Assembly (NCBI RefSeq): GCF_000724485.1
Contig: NZ_CP007739.1
Span: 2,650,843 to 2,714,842 of the forward strand
Length of the DNA: 64,000 bases
Direction of reading: 5' to 3'
Source: Bacillus methanolicus MGA3
GTDB taxonomy: Bacteria > Bacillota > Bacilli > Bacillales > Cytobacillaceae
The notes beneath the pieces are model-generated. The model was not told where the DNA came from. It worked only from the letters and a program-made list of their open reading frames with translations, and did not search any database. Positions 28,482-37,617 of this stretch are shown piece after piece. Positions within the stretch are counted from its first letter, which is position 1. The number at the start of each line of letters is the position of its first letter. Both the position numbers and the translations under genes were made by a program.

Positions 28482-28580
28482 TTTTATCGACCAGTTTTGG
28501 TTTTTATCGACCAGTTTTTGAATATATCGTCCAGTTATTGAATATATCAACCACTTTCTAATTTTTATCAACCAGAACCA
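28482..28580 (-). repeat. five-copy 20-bp tandem repeat
   Basis: The core ATCGACCAG recurs at 28486, 28506, 28526 (ATCGTCCAG), 28546 (ATCAACCAC) and 28567 (ATCAACCAG): spacing 20, 20, 20 and 21 bp. The parts between cores are AT-rich and also partly repeated (TTTTTGAATAT, TTATTGAATAT). Not a CRISPR: no unique spacers, no palindrome. It lies just upstream of the DUF84 phosphatase gene. Possible roles are a multi-site protein-binding region or replication-slippage sequence; both are inference. Confidence 0.85.
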
Positions 28581-28606
28581 TGTTTCCCTTCAAACAGGTG
28601 AAAATA

Positions 28607-29680
28607 TTACCCGTTTTGTTTAATCGACTCAACGGTAGAACGGTCACATGCTTTTACTAGTTTTACAAGAAGCTCTTTTGCGGCAGCGTAGTCATCGACA
28701 TGAATGATCGATGCATGAGTATGAATATACCTCGCACAAATTCCAATTACGGCGCTTGGAACACCTTCATTTGAAAGATGAACGCGGCCTGCATCCGTTC
28801 CACCTTGGGAAACAAAGTACTGATATGGGATCCCATGTGTTTCTGCAGTATCGAGAACAAATTCTCTCATTCCCCGATGCGTTACCATCGAACGGTCCAA
28901 AATCCGAAGCAAAACTCCTTTTCCTAAATGGCCAAATTCTTTTTTGTCGCCTGACATATCATTTGCCGGACTTGCATCCAAGGCAAAAAAAAGATCAGGC
29001 TTGATCATATTTGCCGCAGTTTGCGCCCCTCTTAATCCAACCTCTTCCTGCACAGTCGCACCGGAATAAAGAATGTTCGGCAATTTTTCGTTTTGCACTT
29101 CTTGAAGAAGCTCGATGACAAGTCCGCACCCATATCTGTTGTCCCATGCTTTCGCCAAAATCTTTTTGTTATTGGCCATCGGAGTGAACGGACAAATTGG
29201 TACGATTTGCTGTCCCGGTTTAATCCCAATTTTTATCGCATCTTCCTTGTCATCTGCTCCGATATCAATGAGCATATTTTTGATCTCCATTGGTTTATTG
29301 CGTTTTGCATCATCCAAAAGATGCGGTGGGATTGAACCAATTACTCCAATAACAGGGCCATTATCCGTAATAATCTGCACTCGTTGAGCCAGTAAAACTT
29401 GGCTCCACCATCCACCAAGTGTTTGGAAGCGAATCATTCCATTGTCCGTGATGGAAGTTACCATAAAACCTACTTCATCCATATGACCGGCAACCATAAT
29501 GACTGGGCCTGACTCGTCGCCCCGTTTCACTCCAAAGATGCTTCCAAGTCTATCCTGGATCACTTCATCTGCATATTTGCTAAGCTGTTCTTTAATAAAT
29601 TTACGGACTTGATGTTCATTGCCCGGTGCACCGGGTAGTTCCGTTAATGTTTTAAAAAGCTGTAATGTTTGTTCATTCAT
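28607..29680 (-). CDS. ytoP: M42-family metallo-aminopeptidase
   Basis: Cytoplasmic peptidase of the M42 family (glutamyl aminopeptidase/endoglucanase type), probably cleaving N-terminal residues from peptides. 357 residues, normal. Metal-binding and catalytic phrases: [11 protein letters not shown] near 64-74, [10 protein letters not shown] near 172-181, [13 protein letters not shown] near 207-219 and the C-terminal [11 protein letters not shown], then [12 protein letters not shown]. Corresponds to B. subtilis YtoP by position and sequence. Confidence 0.93.
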   Translation of the reverse strand: MNEQTLQLFKTLTELPGAPGNEHQVRKFIKEQLSKYADEVIQDRLGSIFGVKRGDESGPVIMVAGHMDEVGFMVTSITDNGMIRFQTLGGWWSQVLLAQRVQIITDNGPVIGVIGSIPPHLLDDAKRNKPMEIKNMLIDIGADDKEDAIKIGIKPGQQIVPICPFTPMANNKKILAKAWDNRYGCGLVIELLQEVQNEKLPNILYSGATVQEEVGLRGAQTAANMIKPDLFFALDASPANDMSGDKKEFGHLGKGVLLRILDRSMVTHRGMREFVLDTAETHGIPYQYFVSQGGTDAGRVHLSNEGVPSAVIGICARYIHTHASIIHVDDYAAAKELLVKLVKACDRSTVESIKQNG

Positions 29681-29918
29681 CGTCCTTAGGCTCCTTTATT
29701 TAACCTTTTGTTCAAGAAAATCTTTATATGTATACTGTTTATTTTACAGAACTTTCACACGGTCTACCACTTCTTACATGGCAATTGTCATGCAGGTTTT
29801 CACAAAATAGTCTGGATATATTATGATTCGCATAAAAAATTTTGGTATGATAAGAAGAGAAAAATGGATCCTTATTTTTTCCCATGGTTGTTGAGCCTTT
29901 ACTATTGGAGGAATACAA

Positions 29919-30236
29919 ATGAACTGGAAAACTTTCTTGTTGGGAGTTAGTGCGGGTTTTATTGCCGGTTACGCAGCAAAAGAAATTCTTAATCAAAACA
30001 AAACAGTTTCCCCCGAAAAAGTTTTAGATCATGTAAAATCTGAGTTTAAGAAACAAGGTCCGATCAGTGGCTCCTGGATTCAGATGAAAACTGAACCGTA
30101 CGAAAAGGAGATGCTGCGATACAACGTATACAAAGGTGGAATATTTAGAATGGCAAATGGCAAAAACGAACAGATAGAATTCATCGCTGATGCATCTACC
30201 GGAACAATTATCGACGCGTATCAGATTTCACAATAA
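29919..30236 (+). CDS. ytzB: YtzB-like membrane-anchored PepSY protein
   Basis: A 105-residue protein with one N-terminal membrane segment (FLLGVSAGFIAGYAA, residues 5-19) and an extracytoplasmic PepSY-like domain (ILDHVKSEF-like helix, then the strand GKNEQIEFIADASTGTIIDAY). PepSY domains are thought to inhibit peptidases or bind metals; the function here is unknown. GGAGG precedes the ATG. The upstream gap 29681-29918 shows only a TATGAT-like -10 near 29847. Confidence 0.85.
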   Translation: MNWKTFLLGVSAGFIAGYAAKEILNQNKTVSPEKVLDHVKSEFKKQGPISGSWIQMKTEPYEKEMLRYNVYKGGIFRMANGKNEQIEFIADASTGTIIDAYQISQ

Positions 30237-30261
30237 TAATTGGAACTTTTTTTATCAAAAA

Positions 30262-30295
30262 GCAAAAAATCCCCTGAAATAAGGGATTTTTTGTT
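30262..30295. terminator. ytzB/trmB intergenic terminator
   Basis: AAAAAATCCC, loop, GGGATTTTTT: a hairpin with both A and T shoulders between convergent genes. Confidence 0.82.
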
Positions 30296-30336
30296 TCATA
30301 AAAAAGGACTCACACTTAGAAGAGTCCGTCAAATAT

Positions 30337-30975
30337 TTATCTGAATTTTACTTCACAGCGGTAAATACGGTTTCCTTTTTCGGAAAATTTTTGTTCATAC
30401 TCGGTCATCACATTGCCTTCGAAGTTGCTATTATGCAAATCTAGGCTGACATCCTTCAGCAATAATCCAAATTCTGAAAAGCTGACCAATGAATATTCAA
30501 ACAAACCTTGATTATCTGTTTTAAAATGAATTTCACCTTCGTCTACAAGAATATCTTTATATAAATCAAGGAAAGATTTATATGTTAATCTTCGCTTTTC
30601 GTGGCGCTTTTTTGGCCATGGGTCAGAAAAATTCAGATAAATTCTCTCTACGTCCCCTTTTGCAAAGTATTCCTTCAAATGAGCCGCATTTACATTTAGA
30701 AGCTTAACATTTGGCAATTCTGCTTCAATCAGCCTGTCCAATGCGGATACAAGAACACTTTCCTGCAATTCAATACCTAGATAATTAATACTTGGATTTT
30801 TTCTTGCCATCTCCGTGATAAATCGGCCTTTTCCTGTGCCAATTTCAATATGAAGCGGTTGGTCCTTTTCAAACGCTTCAGCCCATTTTCCTTTATAATC
30901 CTTCGGTGATAAGATTACGTATTGAGGATATTGCTTTATTTTATCCTTTGCCCAAGGTTTATTTCGTAATCGCAT
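30337..30975 (-). CDS. trmB: tRNA (guanine-N7-)-methyltransferase
   Basis: Makes m7G46 in tRNA using S-adenosylmethionine. The 212-residue protein has the SAM-binding [13 protein letters not shown] near 39-51 and the family signature [16 protein letters not shown] near 118-133. The ATG at 30975 follows an AGAGGTG ribosome site. Corresponds to B. subtilis ytmQ. The longer frame adds 15 residues without support. Confidence 0.96.
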   Translation of the reverse strand: MRLRNKPWAKDKIKQYPQYVILSPKDYKGKWAEAFEKDQPLHIEIGTGKGRFITEMARKNPSINYLGIELQESVLVSALDRLIEAELPNVKLLNVNAAHLKEYFAKGDVERIYLNFSDPWPKKRHEKRRLTYKSFLDLYKDILVDEGEIHFKTDNQGLFEYSLVSFSEFGLLLKDVSLDLHNSNFEGNVMTEYEQKFSEKGNRIYRCEVKFR

Positions 30976-31141
30976 TGTTACACCTCTATAAAATAATATC
31001 GTACAAACCATAACATGCAACCTGATAGAAGAGCAACCTTTTTATTTTTATTCCAGGTAAACAGTTTTCAATGTATAAATGTAAAAAGGAATTCACAATA
31101 TACTAAGTGAATTCCTTCATAAACCGAAAGGGTGATTTGAA

Positions 31142-31420
31142 ATGCCGATAACTCATCAAGATCAACTAAATTTATTAACAGATATTTTAAGCAATCATCA
31201 GGTGGATTGCTGCGGATCAGTTTCCGAATGTGAACAATTGGAACGGTTAGTAAAATCATTAATGGTTAACACCAACATCAATGAAAATGTAAAAAATATT
31301 TTACAAGAGATCTATCAATACAGCCAGCATGGAATTCAATCTTCTGATTTAGACCGGCACATTAAATCAAACCAGGAGCGGTTATCCGAATGGATTAACA
31401 ATATGAACCATTTTTCTTAA
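31142..31420 (+). CDS. ytzH: YtzH-family small protein
   Basis: A 92-residue, mainly helical hydrophilic protein (MPITHQDQLNLLTDILSNHQ at the start) conserved at this place in bacilli between trmB and ytmP. It has a CCGSVSEC cysteine cluster near residues 23-30. No function is known. An AAAGGGTGA ribosome site precedes the ATG. Convergent with ytmP. Confidence 0.85.
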   Translation: MPITHQDQLNLLTDILSNHQVDCCGSVSECEQLERLVKSLMVNTNINENVKNILQEIYQYSQHGIQSSDLDRHIKSNQERLSEWINNMNHFS

Positions 31421-31428
31421 TAACAACT

Positions 31429-32202
31429 TTATAAAATAACGTCCAAATATTGAATCCATTTTTCCATTTCGTCATAGCGTTTTTTGCTTTTATACCATTG
31501 GATCGAAGTTAGTGTTTGAGCATGAACATACCACTTCATTCTCAGTTTTAAATCTTCTGTCAGTTCCGTTCCGTATCGATTTAACCAACTCTCCCATTCA
31601 TTCTCAGGGATATACCAGTATAAAAGCAAGCCAAGATCAATTGCCGGATCAGCAATCATTGCACTATCCCAATCAATTAAATACAATTGGTTGTCGTCAG
31701 AGAGAAGCCAATTGTTATGGTTTACATCACAGTGGCAAACCACTTTTTCTTCACAATGAACGTTGGCAACTTCTTTTCTTAAAAAATCTCTCGCTTTTTT
31801 TACAGCTGAAAGCTTAAGTAAATCAGAATCCAATTCTTTTTCAATCATGTGAAGTAGGGTTTCCGGTTGAAGCGGCGATTTTCCAAGCTTCGTTAACATA
31901 CCGAGCAAAGGCTTAGATTGATGAATTTTCTTAAGCAGCTTTGCTACCCGGGTATCGTTCATCTCCGGAGGCTTTAACTCCCGCCCGTATAACCATTGCT
32001 GGGCAGTGATCACATCTCCGTTTTCCATTCTCTTCGTCCAAACAAGTTTTGGGACAATCCCTTCCGCAGATAAAACTGCTAGGAATGGAGAAGAATTACG
32101 CTTTAAAAACAACTTTTGTTCTTCATGCTTGGCAATAAATGCTTCCCCTGTGTTCCCGCCGGCAGGAACAATCTCCCAATCTTGTCCAAATAAATGTTCC
32201 AA
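31429..32202 (-). CDS. ytmP: aminoglycoside/choline-kinase-like phosphotransferase YtmP
   Basis: A 257-residue protein kinase-like fold of the APH family. Catalytic loop VVCHCDVNHNNWLL (catalytic Asp, about 154-167) and metal-binding YLIDWDSAMIADPAIDLG (about 173-190) are intact. The substrate is unknown, likely a small alcohol or amino compound rather than a drug. Follows amyX on the same strand, with an independent terminator between them. Stops 9 nt from ytzH, convergent. Confidence 0.88.
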   Translation of the reverse strand: MEHLFGQDWEIVPAGGNTGEAFIAKHEEQKLFLKRNSSPFLAVLSAEGIVPKLVWTKRMENGDVITAQQWLYGRELKPPEMNDTRVAKLLKKIHQSKPLLGMLTKLGKSPLQPETLLHMIEKELDSDLLKLSAVKKARDFLRKEVANVHCEEKVVCHCDVNHNNWLLSDDNQLYLIDWDSAMIADPAIDLGLLLYWYIPENEWESWLNRYGTELTEDLKLRMKWYVHAQTLTSIQWYKSKKRYDEMEKWIQYLDVIL

Positions 32203-32297
32203 AATTGTTCACCTTCAATTTATTCGACAACAGCAGAAATTGGCATCTTCGCCAAATACAGCCGAATTATCTTTGAATATATTGGTCCTCAAAAAGA

Positions 32298-32343
32298 TAA
32301 AAAAGACAGCTACTGAAAACAATTTTAACAATAGCTATCTTAA
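32298..32343 (-). terminator. amyX terminator
   Basis: Minus strand AAGATAGCTA, 19-nt loop, TAGCTGTCTTTTTT. One G-T type mismatch in the stem; the T-run is clear. Lies about 70 nt after the pullulanase stop. Confidence 0.75.
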
Positions 32344-32414
32344 TAAATATTATCTCCATTTGACTGATATCGTCAAGTAATTCAGACGTAAAATATAACG
32401 AACAACGCTTTTGA

Positions 32415-34565
32415 TTATTTTACCAGTACATATGAACTTACAGGATTTACCTCGATTTGCTTTTGGCTAATTGATCGAAAGGGCTTAGCTTTTGCATTTT
32501 TGTGATCTGCTAAAATTTCCCATTTCCCACCCAAAGGCAAATCAATTTTTTGAACCGTTCGTAAAGGATTTAAAACTACTAAGATTGTTTTCCAATGTCC
32601 AAATTCCTGTACATCTTCATAAAAGCAGCCTATCAAGGGCTTTGGATAGGGTAGAAAACGTATATGCTTCCTTATTAAATCCGCGCGGTGAAAACGAAAA
32701 GCCTTATGCGATTTTCTAATTGAAATGATCCCTTTTATATATTCGACATTGTCAGCAAATTGTATTTTACGGTCCCAATCAAGCCAGTTGATTTCATCAG
32801 GAGACCGGTAACTGTTTCCAACTCCTTTTTTCGTTCGGAAAAATTCCTGTCCGCTGTGAAGAAATGGTATCCCTTGTGATAACAAAACCATCACCGTTGC
32901 CAATCTGTGATGTTTTTGCTTTATTTCTTCATCTGTTCCTTCTTCACAAAGGTTGATTTTATCCCACATCGTATGATTATCATGACATTCCACATAATTC
33001 ACTGACTGAATCGGCTCGGTAAAAATGCCTTTATCCATTTTTTCAAAGCCGATACTTCCAACAAGCAATTGTTTGGCAGACTCATAATAATACTCATTGC
33101 CGAGCGCATAGCCGCGGTCGTACAAGTTAAAGGTGCTTCCCTTGATTGAATCCCTAAACCAGTCATTAAATTGCCCGATTTCCGGCAAGTATTTTTGATT
33201 GCGAATATTTGCTTTTTTTTCAGGAGGTATGGGAGTGTTTAAATTCCATCCCTCACCAATTATGATAACTGACTCATCAATTTCGGAAACTGCTTTTCTT
33301 ATCTCATTTATTGTCTCAATATCAAAAATTCCCATTAAATCAAATCGAAACCCATCGACATGATACTCTTTCAACCAAAAAAGGACAGAATCAATGATAA
33401 ATTTCCGCACCATCTTTCGCTCAGTTGCAATATCATTTCCAACTCCCGTGCCGTTTGATGGCATTCCAAACTCATCATGCCGAAAATAATAGCCAGGGAC
33501 AATTTTTTCAAATGAAGATTGTTCACGAATGTACACATGATTATAAACAACATCCATAATGACTCTTATTCCCTGCTTTTGAATAGAATAGATCATTTCC
33601 TTTAATTCGATGATTCGTTTATAAGGATCATGTGGATTCGTCGAATAGCTTCCTTCGGGAACGTTAAAATGCAAGGGATTATATCCCCAGTTATATTTGT
33701 TGGCCGGTTTCAATTCATCTACTCCTTCAAAATCATGGAAAGGAAGGAATTCGATATGAGTAATACCGAGATCTTTCACATAGGAAAGGCACGTTGGCAA
33801 TCCGTCCTTTCCGGTTGTACCCGTTTCTCCGGCTCCGGAATACAATCCCTTATTTTTAACTCCGCTGTTAGGATGAATGGTAAAATCACGAATATGTGTT
33901 TCATAAATGACCGTATCAACCGCATGTTGAAACGGCGGCAAAGAAGGTTTTTCACGGCGGGTCTTTGCCAAGTTAACAATGACTCCCTTTTTTCCGTTAA
34001 CCGTTACGGCAACTGCATAAGGATCAACAGCTTCTTTCCATTCAAGATTTACGCAAACAAGGTATGAATAATGATAACATTCCAAATCCCGATGAACTTC
34101 AGTAAACCAAACACCAAATTCCCCTCTTTCCATCGGAAGCGGTTCCAATTCTTTTCCTCCCGGCTCATGGAGCTTCAATTTCACCTTTACTGCTGTCGGT
34201 GCCCAAAGTTTAAAAATGGTTTTTTCTTTTGAATAAGTAATTCCAAGATCGTTTCCATCATAATAAAAACGCTCATCAAAAGCCTGAGTTCGAATCACCG
34301 CACCAATTTGAAGGTCTGTTTTTCCTTCATGTTCATCTGTAATCCAATATTGCTTTCCAAATTCCGGTTCAATTTCAGAATGGCAAATATATTTTATCGA
34401 ATCATCCAGCTTAACTGTTTCGATGATTGTAAGCTCACTGTTTATTTCCTCATTCGTTAAATGAAAATAGGAAGAAGAGCCGCCGTGATAGGAATTAGGG
34501 AGTAAAATCGTTATGACTTGTAAGTCGTCAAGATAAGCAAGAAATTGCCTGTCAATCGCAATCAC
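32415..34565 (-). CDS. amyX: type I pullulanase
   Basis: Hydrolyses alpha-1,6 branches of pullulan, glycogen and limit dextrins; no signal peptide, so intracellular. The 716 residues contain an N-terminal N2-like region, a CBM48 module (about 105-190; FKLWAPTAVKVKLKL), then the GH13 barrel with the pullulanase signature YNWGYNP near 290, nucleophile Asp in GFRFDLMG near 408, acid Glu in IIGEGW near 436, and ECHDNHTMWD. The start is GTG at 34565 with GGAGATG 9 nt upstream. Matches AmyX of B. subtilis in position. Confidence 0.95.
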   Translation of the reverse strand: MIAIDRQFLAYLDDLQVITILLPNSYHGGSSSYFHLTNEEINSELTIIETVKLDDSIKYICHSEIEPEFGKQYWITDEHEGKTDLQIGAVIRTQAFDERFYYDGNDLGITYSKEKTIFKLWAPTAVKVKLKLHEPGGKELEPLPMERGEFGVWFTEVHRDLECYHYSYLVCVNLEWKEAVDPYAVAVTVNGKKGVIVNLAKTRREKPSLPPFQHAVDTVIYETHIRDFTIHPNSGVKNKGLYSGAGETGTTGKDGLPTCLSYVKDLGITHIEFLPFHDFEGVDELKPANKYNWGYNPLHFNVPEGSYSTNPHDPYKRIIELKEMIYSIQKQGIRVIMDVVYNHVYIREQSSFEKIVPGYYFRHDEFGMPSNGTGVGNDIATERKMVRKFIIDSVLFWLKEYHVDGFRFDLMGIFDIETINEIRKAVSEIDESVIIIGEGWNLNTPIPPEKKANIRNQKYLPEIGQFNDWFRDSIKGSTFNLYDRGYALGNEYYYESAKQLLVGSIGFEKMDKGIFTEPIQSVNYVECHDNHTMWDKINLCEEGTDEEIKQKHHRLATVMVLLSQGIPFLHSGQEFFRTKKGVGNSYRSPDEINWLDWDRKIQFADNVEYIKGIISIRKSHKAFRFHRADLIRKHIRFLPYPKPLIGCFYEDVQEFGHWKTILVVLNPLRTVQKIDLPLGGKWEILADHKNAKAKPFRSISQKQIEVNPVSSYVLVK

Positions 34566-34741
34566 AAATGAATCATCTCCTTTGCATCCTCTACTTCCGA
34601 GATTTTATATTATTTCGTTAAGATTAGGAGAACATTCTGATGAACCACAACTTGTATAGGGGCAGAACGAACGAATTCTTCCATCAGCATGGACAAGTAA
34701 GATAAAACATATCTTTTCCATAAACCGACCATTGCTGCCAC

Positions 34742-35737
34742 CTATTCAATATTTTTCTCTGCATCAAGTATCTCCCATTCCATTCTCCGCATGCTTGTAG
34801 TCTGACAATACTCAAGTAGGATTTGGGCTGCTTTTAATTGCTTATGTTTCAAAGGTGAACGCATTCTTCTCAAAGGTGTAAACCATTCATCAAGATTCCT
34901 TTTTTCCACAAGTCGTACATCATAAGGTGCTTCTTTGTAATCAATATATCCATTTCTTGAAAGAATTGCTTTACGAACAGGAATATCGATTTCATACAAA
35001 CGGAAAAGCTTTTGAATGATTTTTTCCGTCCGGTTCAAAGCAAGTAGAGGATTTAAGATTTTTTTTTCTGTATTTTTATAACGCTTTGACCAAAAACGAT
35101 TTTTTGACCCAATAAATACAGCATGATTTTCTTCTTCCAAAAACGATATACACCACACGTCTGTAGGGGTTAACATAATAATTTCCAGTTCAACTGGCGC
35201 CTCTTTTAATAGAAAGACCGGATTGTATAGAATGAGAAATGTATCCGGAAAACGCTGTAGGAAGAATTTAAGTTTTTCATCAAAATAATATTTGTGATCA
35301 ACTGCTGATTTTTCAGTAAGGGTTGAACTCGCCCATTTCATCTGAAAACGGAAAAGCTGATCAAGGAATTGCTGCTTTAATTCATCAATGGAATTTGGGC
35401 GAAACGGAAGCAAAGCTGTAAATTGAAGCCCAAATTCTTCCTTTTGTTCTTGTTCCTCATCTCGGACAATCTTTTCTTCATCCTTGTTTTCTTTTGGTCT
35501 TAAACGAAAAATACACTTTATTTTATCTATGATCGGCTGTTTCTCATCTTCCAACAATAAGGATAATTCCTTTTGATTGTTTTGGTTAATGATATCCTTA
35601 TTGATATCCCAATTCTCCCAAATGTCTTTTATTCGCTCCCACTGCTGTCTTTTCAAACGAACAAAACGGGAAGGATATACAAAGATATCTTGTTCATATC
35701 TAGAAACGTAATCTTGAAGTTTGATTAACTGTCCCAT
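34742..35737 (-). CDS. ytlQ: conserved protein in the YtlQ position (NERD-like)
   Basis: A 331-residue cytoplasmic protein of unknown function. It starts MGQLIKLQDYVSRYEQDIF, has a charged low-complexity stretch (about 85-100, KENKDEEKIVRDEEQEQKEE) and a C-terminal half with strands resembling a NERD/nuclease-like core (FLILYNPVFLLKEAPVELE). That domain guess is weak. I chose the ATG at 35737, 8 nt after AAGGAAGG. The symbol rests on gene order between amyX and ytlP. Confidence 0.7.
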   Translation of the reverse strand: MGQLIKLQDYVSRYEQDIFVYPSRFVRLKRQQWERIKDIWENWDINKDIINQNNQKELSLLLEDEKQPIIDKIKCIFRLRPKENKDEEKIVRDEEQEQKEEFGLQFTALLPFRPNSIDELKQQFLDQLFRFQMKWASSTLTEKSAVDHKYYFDEKLKFFLQRFPDTFLILYNPVFLLKEAPVELEIIMLTPTDVWCISFLEEENHAVFIGSKNRFWSKRYKNTEKKILNPLLALNRTEKIIQKLFRLYEIDIPVRKAILSRNGYIDYKEAPYDVRLVEKRNLDEWFTPLRRMRSPLKHKQLKAAQILLEYCQTTSMRRMEWEILDAEKNIE

Positions 35738-35790
35738 CAACATTGCCTTCCTTTAATTTCTTTTATATTTGAAGACTTTATACAAATAAA

Positions 35791-36363
35791 CTATTCAGTT
35801 AGAAGCGGAAATGTTGCAACTGCTTCATATTTTGGCGTTTTCTCGAAGTGCGTCTGATATAAGACCACATCTTTCGCCTCAAATGTAATCGGCTCTTTTT
35901 CAATGCTATTATTTTCTGTTAAAAAGACTGGTGAAAAAGAAGAAGAACCCGTCCATTTTCTAGCTAATGTAATATGGGGAGAAAATGGCCTCGTTTCAAG
36001 TTGAAATCCTGCTTTTTCACATGCTGAAAATACAAGGTTTCTCAATTGATGGAGGCGCTCTTCTTTATGAAGCCCCGCCCAAAAAATTCTCGGAGAATCC
36101 TTTCTGCCAAAAGTTCCAAAGTGCTGAATCGTCAAGGAAAAAACACTTGTCCCATTAATATTCTTTTGAACAAGCTCTTTTGTTCTATTTAATTGGCTGC
36201 AAGAAGCATTGCCTAAAAATGCAAGTGTAATATGATAATCTTCAGGGTGAACCCACCTCGCAAACTTCAGCTCGCTCTTTAATTGTTCTGCTTTTTCGTG
36301 CAACAATTGTTTTGCTTCTTTTGGCAAACGAACTGCTAAAAAATAGTGTGGATTTTTCTCCAT
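35791..36363 (-). CDS. thpR: RNA 2',3'-cyclic phosphodiesterase (2'-5' RNA ligase family)
   Basis: Member of the 2H phosphoesterase superfamily; opens 2',3'-cyclic phosphates on RNA ends. The two HxT motifs are both present: HITLAFLG near 44-51 and HITLARKW near 129-136. 190 residues from the ATG at 36363, the usual length and start (MEKNPHYFLAVRLP); the frame is open for 37 more codons, but these look non-homologous. YtlP in B. subtilis. Confidence 0.9.
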   Translation of the reverse strand: MEKNPHYFLAVRLPKEAKQLLHEKAEQLKSELKFARWVHPEDYHITLAFLGNASCSQLNRTKELVQKNINGTSVFSLTIQHFGTFGRKDSPRIFWAGLHKEERLHQLRNLVFSACEKAGFQLETRPFSPHITLARKWTGSSSFSPVFLTENNSIEKEPITFEAKDVVLYQTHFEKTPKYEAVATFPLLTE

Positions 36364-36564
36364 TCGTTGAATTCGCCCTTTCAAAAAACGTTTTTTACCT
36401 ATTTTAGCAAATCTTTTTACAAATTGGCAGAATCGAGAGGCAAGAGAGATATCGACCATTCTCAGATATTTCAAACAACTTTTAGAATAAATTCTTCATT
36501 GATAAAGTTGCTGCGTTTTAATAAGATGAAGTTAATTCATTGAACAGAATAGGAATGATAAAAA

Positions 36565-37497
36565 ATGAGAGTCGTTGAAAATATTGCAGATTTAATCGGA
36601 AATACTCCGCTCATAAAACTGAACCGAGTTGGCCCGAAGGATGGAGCGACTATCTATTTAAAACTTGAATTTTTCAATCCTAGTAAAAGCGTTAAGGACC
36701 GCGCAGCTTATCATATGATTGTCACAGCTGAAAAAGAAGGCAAATTGAAACCTGGCTCTGTAATCATTGAACCAACAAGCGGAAATACCGGTATTGGTCT
36801 TGCCATGAATGCAGCCGCAAGAGGGTACCGTGCGATTATCGTAATGCCGGATACGATGACACAAGAAAGGATAAACATTTTGAAAGCATATGGCGCAGAA
36901 GTTGTACTGACACCTGGGGATGAAAAAATGCCGGGAGCCATAAAAAAGGCAAAAGAGCTTGCTTCTGAAATTCCCGACAGTTACATACCAATGCAGTTTG
37001 AAAACAAGGCGAATCCGGAAGCTCACCGCAAATCAACAGCTCTTGAAATCATAGAAGCCATGAAACAAATCGGGAAGCCGTTAAAAGCTTTTGTGGCGGC
37101 TGCCGGAACAGGCGGAACCATTACAGGAACAGGGGAAGTCCTTCGCGATCATTACCCGGATCTAACTGTTCATGTAGTAGAACCTGCAGGCTCCCCGGTG
37201 CTTTCAGGCGGAAAACCCGGCAAACATAAGCTCGTCGGAACAAGCCCTGGATTTATACCTGACATTCTCAATCAAGATGTGTATGATAAAATTCATTTAA
37301 TTAAAGATGAAGAGGCATATGAAATAACACGGCGCCTTGCGAAAGAAGAAGGAATTCTTGTTGGCCCTTCATCAGGTGCAGCATGTTTCGCAGCGATTGA
37401 GACAGCTAAACAGCTTTCACCGGAAGATGTCGTTGTGTGCATTGTTAGTGATACAGGTGAACGATATCTATCGAGTGACTTATTCGAATTCAATTAA
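36565..37497 (+). CDS. ytkP: cysteine synthase family protein YtkP
   Basis: PLP enzyme that makes cysteine from O-acetylserine (or a related activated serine) and sulfide. The 310-residue protein has the PLP lysine in NPSKSVKDRAAYHM near 38-51 (the lysine after SV), the phosphate loop PTSGNTGIGLA near 70-80 and GTGGTITGTGE near 175-185. NPSKSVKD instead of the usual NPGGSVKD separates YtkP from the main CysK, so a paralogue with a somewhat different donor is possible. The ATG follows AGGAATGAT. Confidence 0.93.
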   Translation: MRVVENIADLIGNTPLIKLNRVGPKDGATIYLKLEFFNPSKSVKDRAAYHMIVTAEKEGKLKPGSVIIEPTSGNTGIGLAMNAAARGYRAIIVMPDTMTQERINILKAYGAEVVLTPGDEKMPGAIKKAKELASEIPDSYIPMQFENKANPEAHRKSTALEIIEAMKQIGKPLKAFVAAAGTGGTITGTGEVLRDHYPDLTVHVVEPAGSPVLSGGKPGKHKLVGTSPGFIPDILNQDVYDKIHLIKDEEAYEITRRLAKEEGILVGPSSGAACFAAIETAKQLSPEDVVVCIVSDTGERYLSSDLFEFN

Positions 37498-37503
37498 AAA
37501 AAA

Positions 37504-37540
37504 CAGGGCTGCCTCATAAGCAAAGGGTCAGCCCCCTCCA
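37504..37540 (-). terminator. short member of the GGCTG repeat family, terminator for pepV
   Basis: GGGCTGCCTCATAAG, a few bases, GGGTCAGCCCC. On the minus strand the outer arms GGGCTG and CAGCCC pair and are followed by eight T. The sequences CTCATAAG and GGGTCAGCC link it to the repeats at 15153, 41114, 57738 and 63695. Confidence 0.75.
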
Positions 37541-37617
37541 ATACTTAGACAAACAATAATAAAACCTTTCTATGTATTGTTATTGTTAGAGATAATCAGC
37601 TGCATCCAGCGTAAAGT

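Noticed and set aside
28482..28580. Possible CRISPR array
   Set aside because: The 20-bp units are directly abutting and degenerate, with no unique spacers, and there are no cas genes in the window.
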